A program made the position numbers and the translations under genes. Positions 58,001-64,000 of a stretch of 64,000 nt of DNA are shown one piece after another; position 1 is the stretch's first letter, and each line of letters starts with the position of its first letter. This stretch comes from Riptortus pedestris (lineage: Eukaryota > Arthropoda > Insecta > Hemiptera > Alydidae). The DNA lies in assembly GCA_019009955.1 (NCBI GenBank), contig CM032230.1, positions 6,262,501-6,326,500 on the forward strand. Direction: 5' to 3'. Under the pieces are notes generated by a model that ran no database searches, was not told where the DNA came from, and saw only the letters and a program-made list of their open reading frames with translations.

Positions 58001-61000
58001 ATTGGAAGATTTAAGCCCAGGATGTTTCATTGCTTGTGTATATGACAAATTATGGTATATTGGCAAGGGGGAACAAGATGTTACAGTACAGTTCGGTTCA
58101 TCCCCGTGGACTTTGAGTATCATTTTCTTGGTCTAAAAAGGAGGATATATGTGTTGTATCCATTCTTCATATTATTATGACTGTGGAATTTCCAAAAACA
58201 ATGACAGGAAGAACATATCAGTTTTCTCAACAAAGTATATCGTGTTGAAGCAAAATTAAATGATATCTTAAAATTGTAAAGAACATCGACCAAAAAAAAC
58301 ATTTTAGCATTAAGAATTGCATATATTAAAGTATATTTAACTGGTGTATACTATAATGTAAACAATATTTAATTAAAAACAAACTTATGTAATGTAACTA
58401 TCTTCTTAGCTACCTTTATTTATCGTTTTCTTTTAATTCATACAAATTTAGAAATTTTTCTAAATATTAATTTTTAAACTTGGAATTAACAATGAAGGAG
58501 TCAAATAACCATTCATTTTATTGATTTAGGTGGCAAATCACATGTCTTTGAACTAAAACAAAAAAATATGTCCATTATTATCCTTATCCATTTTGGATAT
58601 ATTCAATTTAATGTGAAACTATGTATTTGATTTTTGAAAAACTCAAATTTGGTACTTTGTAATTTTTTTCGGATCACAAATACTTGGTACCTTTTTTATT
58701 TTTTTATTGTTTTTAAAGATATTTAACATACACACAAAAAATGTCATCAAAATAAATAAATAAGAAATTTTTAATTATTTTTGAATTCAAAACAAATTAG
58801 TTTTACTGTTCCCTATCGATAAAAAACATGAAAATATCAAAACTTTAAGAGACCATAAAATACAAACCGTTATAGATAGATAAAAAAAAAAATTGGTACG
58901 GTTTCTCACATCAATGAATAGAACATACAAAATAAGATTCATCAAAATCTGAAATGGTGGTTGTCATAGTGTGGTTGAATTGATGTGGAATGACCCTTAT
59001 GGTAAATATTTATATTTTTTAGTTGTGTTAGGATGTGTGTAACATATTGGCTCCTGTCAGTTAGTAGTTGAGTCATGTCATGGGCTATGTCAATACCTGA
59101 ATGCAGTCTACTACCGTGTGTTTTATGTTACAAATTTATTATTATTATTTATGTTACATTGGAGTATTTACACGTACAGAGGTATGTCTGTCCTTGTCAT
59201 TAAGTCTCTACGAGTAAGGTGTGTGTGGCTGAGCCTGAGAGATTTAAAAAATAATTAAACTATAAGGCTTTGTAGTGTTATGTTTTTTTCTACACAATTA
59301 TAATATTTTACAGAGCATCGTTAATACAATTTTGATCAAAACAATAAGCCACAAGTAATTAAAATAAGGTGTGAAAATGATAGTGGATGATTACCTTCAC
59401 ATCTAGGGAGGCTCTCACTCCACATTTTTGTATCTAAGCAGATTCTGCTTGAAGGCCCAACTAGCCTGTAATTTTTAGTGCAGCTGAAGGTAACTTCACT
59501 CCCAACGTATGTAGTCAAGTTGGTGTACGTTACAGTACCGTAAGGTATTGGAGGTACTTTACCACAATCAACATCTGCAAAAGAATAAATACAAATTTTA
59601 ATAAAATTATCTGTATAATAATCTTTAGAAAAACAAAAAAAAAAAGTCTGTTAAAGAGGTATTCAGCTTTGAGCAACACTGATTCTTGATACATTTACAA
59701 ATGCTATGTCAAAATGCGAATTTGACTTGGGGCATCAGAGTTTGAAGGTAAAAAAGCAACTGGGGTTGATGAGAATATACAACAGAACTTTACAGTGATT
59801 CTGTCACTACTGACAACAAAGTACTAGAACAAATAATAGATGTAAATGAATATAACTTGAGCCCCTCCATTTTTATGAAGAAATTTAATCACGCTCTTCA
59901 GAGTTTGTAAGATAAAAAGGCAACTGGGGTTGATGGGATTCTAGCTGAATTAGTTGAAGACCTTGATAGTGAACTGAAGAATTTATTTGATGTAATGACA
60001 CATTATTATGAAAATGAAAATATTCCCGCCAAGTTTACCAGTAGTCAAACAATCTTTATACCTAAAAAAAAAAGGTAGCACAACGAACTGAAGTAATTAC
60101 AGAACAATTTGTCTTCTCTCGTATGCCTTTTAAATATTATTGTGTATAATTAAAAGTAGACTAAGAGATAAAATGGACAACTATGTTGATGAAAATTAAT
60201 TTAGATTTCATTCCAAAAGAGGAACAAGAGACTCTATTCTAGAACCAAGAGGTAGCCTGGAGGGAAGGAGAGGCATGAATTAAAAAGTAGCTGTGTTTGT
60301 AGAGTATAAAAGCTTTTGATGCAGTTAACTGGAAACTGAGTCTGCATGTTTAAAATAGGAATATATTAGAAAGACAGAAGATTAATTTGGAATATTTACA
60401 AAAACCAGACCACACAAATTAATAGTAATGAGTGTGAAAGGAAGACTAAAATTAATCTTATCTATTCACTACGTTCATTTAAGGGGCCACGATGAAATAA
60501 AAGAAGGAACTGAAGGTATACAGATCAATGGAAAATCAATTCATTGCATCAGATTTGGAGATGACATTGCTTGCACTAGTGGCCAAGTCCGAAATAGAAA
60601 TGAATAGAATGCTGTAAGTCCTAAAGGATGCCCTTAATCAGTTTACACTTGAGATAAACGCTCATAAAACAAAATTTTTGGTTGCAGAGAAGAAAGAAAG
60701 CCAAGGAAATATTAATATTAGAACTGGAAACATTAATCTTGAAAAAGTGAAGACGTTTTGTTGCCTAGGGAGCATCATCACTGAAGACAATGATAGCAGA
60801 GCTGATATTAATAGATGAATAACATTAACTAAGTTAATCCATCAGACTTCTGCTTAACTCACTCATTCTCTTCATGACATAGTGCTTAATATGGCAGAAA
60901 CTTGAAGCTTAATACGTTTCTGAATGTTTACAAAAATGCAGGAAAAGGTCAATTGATTTGTTCAAATTGACTGTGTTGCAGAGTTAAGCAACCCCATTAA

Positions 61001-62368
61001 CATCACTGTGCATTTTTCATCCTCAGGTCATGGAAGTTTTGTATCTCAAGAAATCTCATTATATTTAACATGGTAGAGCATATAACAGAGCCAATGTAAG
61101 AATCATTTTACTTCATACTCAATAATTGGATAAATTTGAAATAATTTAATATTTACACGGAAACATGAAAATATCCATATTTTTATAATTTCTCATTTGG
61201 GGGTCAGGTTAGCCATGTGAGTTAAAGCCGTAGCCTTAATCTCACATGGTAAACCTCGAGTGGCGAATTCTATTCTCGCCTGGGTAAAGGAAATTATTTA
61301 GTGACGAAATTCATTAAATAACATCCGAAGTCCCACCCGGACTAGAAAAGGGTTGTAACCTGTAAATAACCCATCCCAATTAGCCTTAGTTGCAAAAAGT
61401 GGACGATAATAAATAATAATAATAATTATTTCTTATTAATTGGATTTATTTTTTTAAATTTAATTGAAGATGTTTAGAGGGGATTTTTCTTGAAAGCTGT
61501 AATTATATTGATAATAAAAAAGAAGCTCATAGATATAAGAAACTTTTATAACAATAAAGGTCTATCAGTTTCCATAACTGTAAATAAACAATCTGTGCTT
61601 CTAACATGTTAAAATTCCTATATAATTGCATATATATTTTATTTTGAGTTAACTGATGACAGGTTGCTGGAAATGAAGGTTTACAATATTTGGAAAAATT
61701 AAAATCTTTCACAATCTACAGAACTTATGACATCTTTAGAAGATTGGTTGCACTGGGACAAAGCTATCCCACAAAATGTTGAATGTGAGAGTTAAACTTA
61801 AAAAATAAGCATGAACATCTTAATTTTTGTACTTTGCAGCAAATTACTGATGAATAAAGCTTAATCTAGGCTTGCAATGCTGTTGAGATGCCATGGCTGG
61901 AGCATAGGCTAATGTGTCCTGGGAAAACTGGTTCTACTATCACAATGTCAATATTAAGCCCAGTTAAATGTAAAGCAATCATGGCTTCAATTGGCTATGT
62001 TATTGAATTAAAATACATCTGTATAACAGAGGACAATCTACTAGATATTACAGATCATTTAGAATGTTATTCAAAAATGATTTTAATCCTAACTAAAATA
62101 TTCTACACACAAACTGATTTGCACTATGAGAAACAGACACTAGTGGGTTTGTGCAAACAGCGATCAACCCCCAATCAAGGTGTTAAATACTCACAAACGC
62201 AGGTGGGAGGTTCTCCATCCCAGTCTCCCTGATCTGTACAGGTTAGGGTCGACCTGCCTAGGAGGATGTGGCCAGGCTCACAGTGGAACTCTAAGCTGGA
62301 ATGCACGTTGAAGTCATAGCCCACTACATAGCCATTCTCTGGTACTTCAGGCTCTGGGCACGTTATCA
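47339..62368 (-). CDS. Multi-CCP (Sushi) transmembrane receptor, C-terminal eight exons
   Basis: Exons in transcript order: 62195-62368, 59395-59574, 57170-57406, 54284-54463, 51891-52064, 50638-50817, 49544-49652, 47339-47582. All junctions read AG at acceptors and GT at donors, and the six CCP exons and the TM exon all begin and end in phase 1. The total is 1478 bases, which is 2 bases finishing an upstream codon plus 492 codons including the stop. The product has six CCP modules, each with four cysteines and the conserved Trp before the last Cys, then one membrane helix and an ~80-residue cytoplasmic tail. CCP modules form extracellular binding rods in complement-type and adhesion receptors. 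Upstream exons (signal peptide and any C-type lectin domain) are off the right edge. The layout fits a selectin-like furrowed orthologue, but this is an inference. The introns are large and TE-filled. Confidence 0.88.
47887..47957 (-). mobile_element. SINE, 3' piece, split by HINE
   Basis: Reverse-complement SINE tail and body: TTATTATTATTTATTAACGT, GCAACTAAGGCTAATTGGGA, up to CATCCTT. It continues after the HINE at about 48673. Confidence 0.75.
47958..48672 (-). mobile_element. HINE copy, end to end, inserted in a SINE
   Basis: P end TTAGCAGATTTCCCTTAAGG, a TA tract at 48083-48119, core, inner segment with the GCGGCCGTTTCTATAACTAT variant, an extra ~90-bp unique segment (about 48500-48600), then GGGAAATCTGCTTAG and H end CCCCTGCGTGACGGAC. 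The host SINE reads ...CATCCTTTT | CTAGCC... across the junction, so the insertion lies inside a T run with no duplication beyond T's. Confidence 0.9.
48673..48810 (-). mobile_element. SINE, 5' piece
   Basis: Continues the split SINE: CTAGCCAGGGTG, CACTAAATAAATTCCTTTGC, CCAAGCGGGACTCAAACTCG and TACCATGTGAGAGTTAAGGT. Confidence 0.75.
48811..49543. other. Intron; poly-T/pyrimidine tract, otherwise nothing seen
   Basis: A T-rich run lies at about 48976-49035. The rest is AT-rich unique DNA. Confidence 0.5.
49544..49652 (-). CDS. Transmembrane exon of the CCP receptor
   Basis: Acceptor TATTTTCAG, donor CTGTAAGT. It encodes TTGASQESQALG, then the hydrophobic helix LTIGIGMGVLLFLLIILGII followed by YLR(L), with the basic stop-transfer LRK supplied by the next exon. 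109 bp, phase 1 to phase 2. Outside-to-inside orientation follows from the CCP modules upstream. Confidence 0.9.
49653..50570. other. Intron; possible Penelope-type remnant at about 49.9 kb
   Basis: Mostly AT-rich unique DNA. A hammerhead-like core is noted separately at 49904-49930. Confidence 0.4.
49904..49930 (+). ncRNA. Hammerhead-ribozyme-like core (decayed)
   Basis: TTGAAGA-TGGCAC-AGAT-GTGCC-GAAA has a CUGANGA box with its first C changed to T, a perfect 5-bp stem II (GGCAC/GTGCC), and the GAAA box. Stems I and III are not clear. Similar cores occur in the Penelope-like repeats at 54.6 and 55.6 kb. Confidence 0.4.
50571..50605. repeat. (CA)n-(TA)n microsatellite
   Basis: Lies 33 bases from the donor of the membrane-proximal CCP exon. 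Confidence 0.95.
50638..50817 (-). CDS. CCP module exon, membrane-proximal
   Basis: Acceptor CATTCCAG, donor GAGAGTAAGT. It encodes VDCGRPSDIENGRV, YNSGAEYHC, RKCMEDGHWSGDEPRC: four cysteines and the WSG...C end of a CCP module. One N-glycosylation sequon (NDTT). 180 bp. Confidence 0.92.
50818..51575. other. Intron; nothing recognised
   Basis: AT-rich. Confidence 0.5.
51576..51880 (-). mobile_element. Old HINE remnant touching a CCP exon donor
   Basis: ACTCTACCCAGGAACTGAC, TAATGCTCAAGCGGTTTGAA, TTTGATCATTACCAAATTCA, then GGGAGAATTTTTAATATTCA. Similarity fades within about 15 bases of the splice donor at 51886-51890. Confidence 0.6.
51891..52064 (-). CDS. CCP module exon
   Basis: Acceptor TTGAGCAG, donor CTACGTAAGA. 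It encodes VVCKEPESRSG, GGTAIYTCPKGHHM, RTCMKKGAWSGFIPNC. Four cysteines, one sequon (NSTR), 174 bp. Confidence 0.92.
52065..52689. other. Intron; nothing recognised
   Basis: AT-rich, less so at 52430-52620. Confidence 0.4.
52690..52785 (+). mobile_element. SINE piece split by piggyBac
   Basis: CTCAGGTTACC, B-box relic TTTGATTCCC, GGGAATTTATTTAGTGACAG, ending at ACTCA before TTAA. It resumes at 53718 with body sequence CATTCTGGCTAGAAAAGGTT. Confidence 0.6.
52790..53713 (+). mobile_element. piggyBac-type element, internally deleted, flanked by TTAA
   Basis: The ends CCCTTAGTCAG and CTGACTAAGGG are flanked by TTAA (52786-52789 and 53714-53717). It is 924 bp, inserted in the TTAA of a SINE inside an intron of the CCP gene. 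It is a different family from the 38.4-kb element, with distinct TIRs. It carries an N-terminus/C-terminus joined transposase remnant. Confidence 0.9.
52970..53392 (+). pseudogene. Deleted piggyBac transposase: acidic N-terminus joined to zinc ribbon
   Basis: Met at 52970 opens a frame with an acidic N-terminal region (DSETEDIVQAREDDS, SAGSEDEAG) and WSVKEVKRSVRKKQ. This runs in the same frame into CEICS, an in-frame TGA at 53291, then ERDHKTNARCSSCTKFVCGS and HHILLCIKCC before TAA at 53392. The last part is the CxxC...CxxC...C..H....CxxC ribbon of piggyBac transposases. The ~450-residue DDD core expected between is gone. Apart from the TGA the 141-codon frame is open. Confidence 0.75.
53718..53794. 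mobile_element. SINE pieces, + body joined to a - head
   Basis: TTCTGGCTAGAAAAGGTTGG (plus body) is followed by TTCACATGGCTAACCTGA (minus head). This is a truncated plus copy meeting an opposite fragment. Confidence 0.45.
53795..54159. other. Intron; nothing recognised
   Basis: AT-rich. Confidence 0.5.
54160..54248 (-). mobile_element. Old HINE H-end fragment near a CCP exon
   Basis: AGCATGAGAGAAAACTGCTT, AATTTACACAACCCCTGTGT, GAAAAACTTTTT, about 35 bases from the donor of the next exon. Confidence 0.55.
54284..54463 (-). CDS. CCP module exon
   Basis: Acceptor TGTTACAG, donor AGAGGTAATC. It encodes VDCGTPQMPPNGRF, GAVVLYECYDNF, RRLCLDNGTWSAETPIC. Four cysteines, sequons NATY and NGTW, 180 bp. 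Confidence 0.92.
54646..54686 (-). ncRNA. Hammerhead-ribozyme-like motif, left Penelope arm
   Basis: On the minus strand: CTGAAGA, a 15-base stem-II region, GAAA, then CAGAC-TTT-GTCTG as a perfect 5-bp stem III and GTA at the expected cleavage position. Stem II has substitutions. Stem I is not convincing. Confidence 0.45.
54960..55425 (-). pseudogene. Penelope-type protein remnant: end of RT linker and GIY-YIG endonuclease
   Basis: Reading the minus strand: LSIPYLGKFSEKIGPMLEKV and GLRTAY, then KDAVDPLDRSGVYRVACLTC and GSSYVGQSGRKLRSRIKEHL (the GVY...YVG signature with Arg and the EH motif). In a shifted frame it continues with EHLSTKTSEVRKHMLNEGHE and VEQLWIRIDMLEDSN (catalytic Glu region). 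At least one frameshift near 55170 breaks the protein. The reverse-transcriptase core itself is absent. Confidence 0.75.
55581..55620 (+). ncRNA. Hammerhead-ribozyme-like motif, right Penelope arm
   Basis: CTGAAGA, stem II with GGGA/TCCC arms, GAAA, then GTACTTTGTCTGTA. Stem II is kept here, stem III decayed: the opposite of the left arm. Confidence 0.45.
55669..56306. other. Intron; nothing recognised
   Basis: AT-rich. The start resembles 57730-57860 (AGTGAAGTTTTTCATTTTTG, ATGAATGCCACACAT). Confidence 0.4.
56307..56525 (-). mobile_element. SINE, near full length
   Basis: Reverse complement reads head GGACTCAGGTTAGCCATGTG, B box GTTCAATTCC, CAGGGCAATATGAATTTAT and the ATAATA tail. Confidence 0.75.
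56526..56924. other. Intron; nothing recognised
   Basis: AT-rich. Confidence 0.5.
56925..57115 (-). mobile_element. Old HINE remnant near a CCP exon
   Basis: TTCTTCAAATGCCTACTGAT, a short TA tract, TTATTTGTCTGCTATGAGTC and ATCATTACCAAACACAATAT. It ends about 50 bases from the exon donor. Confidence 0.5.
57170..57406 (-). CDS. CCP module exon, long form
   Basis: Acceptor ATTTTAG, donor ATATGTATGT. It encodes IRCPAPQLADHAIL, GRTLIRTQDSALS, GTLVKYRCERGYKI, ATCEENGKWSGQLPQC. Four cysteines. At 79 codons it is about 20 longer than its neighbours, the extra residues lying between Cys1 and Cys2. Confidence 0.92.
57468..57690 (+). mobile_element. Old HINE H-end half near a CCP exon
   Basis: TCCGGTATGCAAGAGCTGTG, TAAACTAAACAGATTTCCTA, about 60 bases from the exon acceptor. 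Confidence 0.6.
57691..57979. other. Intron; nothing recognised
   Basis: Shares a short stretch with 55740-55870; class unknown. Confidence 0.4.
57980..58998 (+). mobile_element. Half copy of the long-TIR transposon (C-terminal coding part and one arm)
   Basis: 57980-58280 encodes, with frameshifts, the same C-terminal domain as block 3 of the 13-kb copy: VTLEDLSPGCFIACVYDKLW, EQDVTVQF, GRTYQFSQQSI, EAKLNDILKL. The inverted-repeat arm from about 58440 follows and ends in TGGAATGACCC at 58987-58997. Coding is on the + strand, opposite to the CCP gene. The rest of the element is missing. Confidence 0.8.
58999..59394. other. Intron; nothing recognised
   Basis: AT-rich. Confidence 0.5.
59395..59574 (-). 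CDS. CCP module exon
   Basis: Acceptor TTTTGCAG, donor GAAGGTAATC. It encodes VDCGKVPPIPYG, YVGSEVTFSCTKNYRL, SRICLDTKMWSESLPRC. Four cysteines, sequon NLTT, 180 bp. Confidence 0.92.
59740..60830 (+). pseudogene. Degenerate non-LTR reverse transcriptase
   Basis: RT blocks appear in order with many stops: DKKATGVDGILAELVED, then NIPAKFTSSQTIFIPKK, SNYRTICLLS, KSRLRDKMDNYVDEN, GTRDSILEPR, IQINGKSIHCIRFGDDIA (the catalytic FADD is FGDD here), INAHKTKFLVAEKK and KVKTFCCLGSIITEDN. This is an endonuclease-reverse-transcriptase type LINE. The phrase AAAGCAACTGGGGTTGATGA also occurs at 59750, a partial duplication of the block at 59910. No endonuclease domain is seen. Confidence 0.75.
60831..61198. 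other. Intron; nothing recognised
   Basis: May include the LINE 3' UTR; otherwise AT-rich unique DNA. Confidence 0.4.
61199..61428 (+). mobile_element. tRNA-derived SINE, full length
   Basis: Head GTCAGGTTAGCCATGTGAG, B-box relic ATTCTATTC, TTTAGTGACGAAATTCATTA, AGTTGCAAAAAGTGGACG and an (AAT)n tail. Confidence 0.8.
61429..62194. other. Intron; nothing recognised
   Basis: AT-rich. The 114-codon open frame at 61888-62232 crosses the antisense of a CCP exon and is a shadow. Confidence 0.5.
62195..62368 (-). CDS. CCP module exon, most upstream in window
   Basis: Acceptor TTTTGCAG, donor TTTGTGAGTA. It encodes ITCPEPEVPENGYV, SLEFHCEPGHILL, STLTCTDQGDWDGEPPTC. Four cysteines, 174 bp. The two-base start requires an upstream exon beyond 64000. 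Confidence 0.92.
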
Positions 62369-62406
62369 CTGCAAAACAAAACTATCCTTTAGATACTTAA
62401 TATAAA

Positions 62407-62860
62407 AGTCTGTGAAAACTAAGAAGATTTCCAACACACAGGATACACTGTGGTTCTGCCACTATCAGTTCTCCATATTTCGGGTAATAAGAAGCTTATG
62501 TAATTAGGAGTTGAAATTTTAGCTGGAAATGAGAGTTTTAGTCAAGAATGAGAATTACAAGACTACGATTGGAGATTTACAGAGGACTGAAACTAAAAAA
62601 TGCAAATATCTCAGTTAATCTTCTAATTTGAGAAAAAATTGAAGTAAAAAAACACAATTTAGAAAGTTAAATATATAATATAAATTGATTTGTGACATTT
62701 TTCAATCCAACCCTTATGAATAAATGACACTAAATTTCTCTAAATCCTCTCCTTTCCTCATCTGATTGAAAGCTGAAAACTTAGTAGTAGTTGATTGAAA
62801 CGTTTTTTGATACGTTAGCTTGTTGCTAATGTGAATTGAGTTGAAGAAAGGTGTTGAAAA
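62407..62860 (+). mobile_element. Old HINE copy near a CCP exon
   Basis: Starts TCTGTGAAAACTAAGAAGAT with TTTCCAACACACAGGATACA. The core phrase AAATGCAAATATCTCAGTTA follows. The P end is gone. It begins about 38 bases from the exon acceptor. Confidence 0.55.
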
Positions 62861-62865
62861 CTATA

Positions 62866-63856
62866 ATAAGCAGATTTCCCATGGGCTGGAATGTCATACC
62901 AGTAATGTCATCTCACTATGTATTCATTATTTCTAAGTCAAAATTTGACAAATAGTAGTGGAGGTTTATTGTGACTGAAACAAGAAAACACTAGTAACTC
63001 ATTTTATATTTTTGAGTAATGAGAAACTGTGTAGAACAACAATCATAGAGCACCAAGAGTTTAACAAGATGGGCTCTATGCCATTATTCAGTCCAACTCA
63101 TAATGGAAATATAAACTTTCGAATCCCCTCTCCAATCCCTCCCCCTCCTTCCTTATTCCAAGTCCTATTTAAGAAGTTAATTAATAAAATCCTTAGTGTA
63201 GAATGAAAATGTAAAATATCGACTATGGTATAGATGAAATAGACATTTTTGAGTTGACTGTAAAATCTTAATTGATGACAATATCATACAACATATTTGA
63301 ATGTAACTCACATAATTAAGGTCCCTCAAAAACAATATTTGGTATTTAAGCTTAGAATAAAGAGTTTCATATTATAAGAGCTTATTGTTATTATGACGAG
63401 CAGGAGTGGGGGTTTAATACAAGCTGAAAACCAAAAAACCTAAATTTCTTTGTAAATATCCACGATAGACAAAAAATGTACATAACAATATTTATAAGAA
63501 ATTCAATTTATCATAAGAGTGGTTCTATACAATTTTTCGATCTGTCTAATAACAATGGGGATATTTCGAATTTTTGCCCTTCTCCTCCCACTGGTCTGGT
63601 TTCAACCATCAACAATCTTGACCTTTACTTTTCCATAAAACACATAAATATCGAGTTTTATAACATTCAAACAAAATTTAGGAGTATTAGAGTATTAAGT
63701 CTATAAATCTATATCTATATGTATATATATAGCTTTGGACAGACGTGATTTTCGTCATCTAGTAGGTAGGAATGATAGAAATTTGAATAAATGTTTTAAA
63801 AATTGCATCATGAGAAATAGGTCAATAGCTGATTTTCTGGAAGGGAAATCTAGTAA
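62866..63856 (+). mobile_element. HINE copy, long variant C (~990 bp)
   Basis: The H tip is missing but AATAAGCAGATTTCCC is present. The variant C inner block contains a doubled stretch (two CAACTCATAATGG/AACAATGGGGATAT-type core segments), and the core and a short TA tract follow. The P end is decayed (GCTGATTTTCTGGAAGGGAA, ATCTAGTAA). Confidence 0.65.
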
Positions 63857-64000
63857 GACATAACGTGAAAATAACATACTTGAACTCCTATTAAATAAAA
63901 TATAAAAGTCTGTTATTTTATTATTATTAATTTATACCCAAAATTATTCAATACTTAAAACATGTTTTTATCAATATTTTTTTACAATTTTTTTTTTTTA

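Noticed and set aside
61888..62232. 114-codon plus-strand frame
   Set aside because: It runs into the antisense of a CCP exon and has no domain.
1..64000. Search for CRISPR arrays, rRNA, intact tRNA genes and bacterial operons
   Set aside because: None seen. The regular repeats present are microsatellites and dispersed transposable elements of a eukaryotic genome.

Overview
This window reads as AT-rich, repeat-dense nuclear DNA of an arthropod, probably an insect. The grounds are large introns, one multi-exon receptor gene, GT-AG splice sites, and a repeat population of Helentron-like elements, tRNA-derived SINEs, piggyBac, Merlin, Penelope and non-LTR remnants. No species call is made. There is no bacterial gene, rRNA, intact tRNA gene or CRISPR array.

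Right part (47.3-62.4 kb, minus strand): the only host gene I can support. Eight exons in the window encode the C-terminal half of a type I membrane protein: six Sushi/CCP domains (one exon each, all phase 1-1), one transmembrane helix, and a tyrosine-rich cytoplasmic tail with two YxN motifs. The reading frame stays consistent over all eight exons, and the 5' part of the gene lies beyond the right edge. A selectin-like receptor of the Drosophila furrowed type is a reasonable guess, but the deciding N-terminal domains are not here. Its introns hold a Penelope-like element with inverted terminal repeats and hammerhead-ribozyme-like cores, an internally deleted piggyBac, a degenerate reverse transcriptase, SINEs, and Helentron-like copies lying unusually close to several exons.

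Left part (0-47 kb): intergenic DNA, or an intron of a gene not visible here, made almost entirely of nested mobile DNA. The dominant component is one family of about 420-1000 bp with some thirty copies or fragments on both strands. One end (called here the H end) carries TCCGTCACGCAGGGGCTG with a GC hairpin. The other (P end) is a palindrome around TTTCCCTTAAGGGAAA. A 12-bp motif AGCAGATTTCCC is inverted between the ends, and a TA microsatellite lies inside. This is the layout of Helentron-associated elements (HINEs, such as Drosophila DINE-1). Strand is given as + when the H end comes first; the usual Helentron convention would probably call the H end the 3' end, so the true polarity may be the reverse.

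Other elements in the left part are: a 2.9-kb DNA transposon with about 560-bp terminal inverted repeats and a broken transposase, inserted in a SINE with a 4-bp duplication; a Merlin/ISXO2-type relic; a piggyBac relic; a foldback element; two solo-LTR-like sequences; non-LTR 3' ends; and a moderately repeated family beginning TACTAGCT. Several nested insertions give exact boundaries. A few unique, less AT-rich islands (near 20.7-21.0 and 41.4-41.6 kb) could be regulatory, but only motif density supports that.
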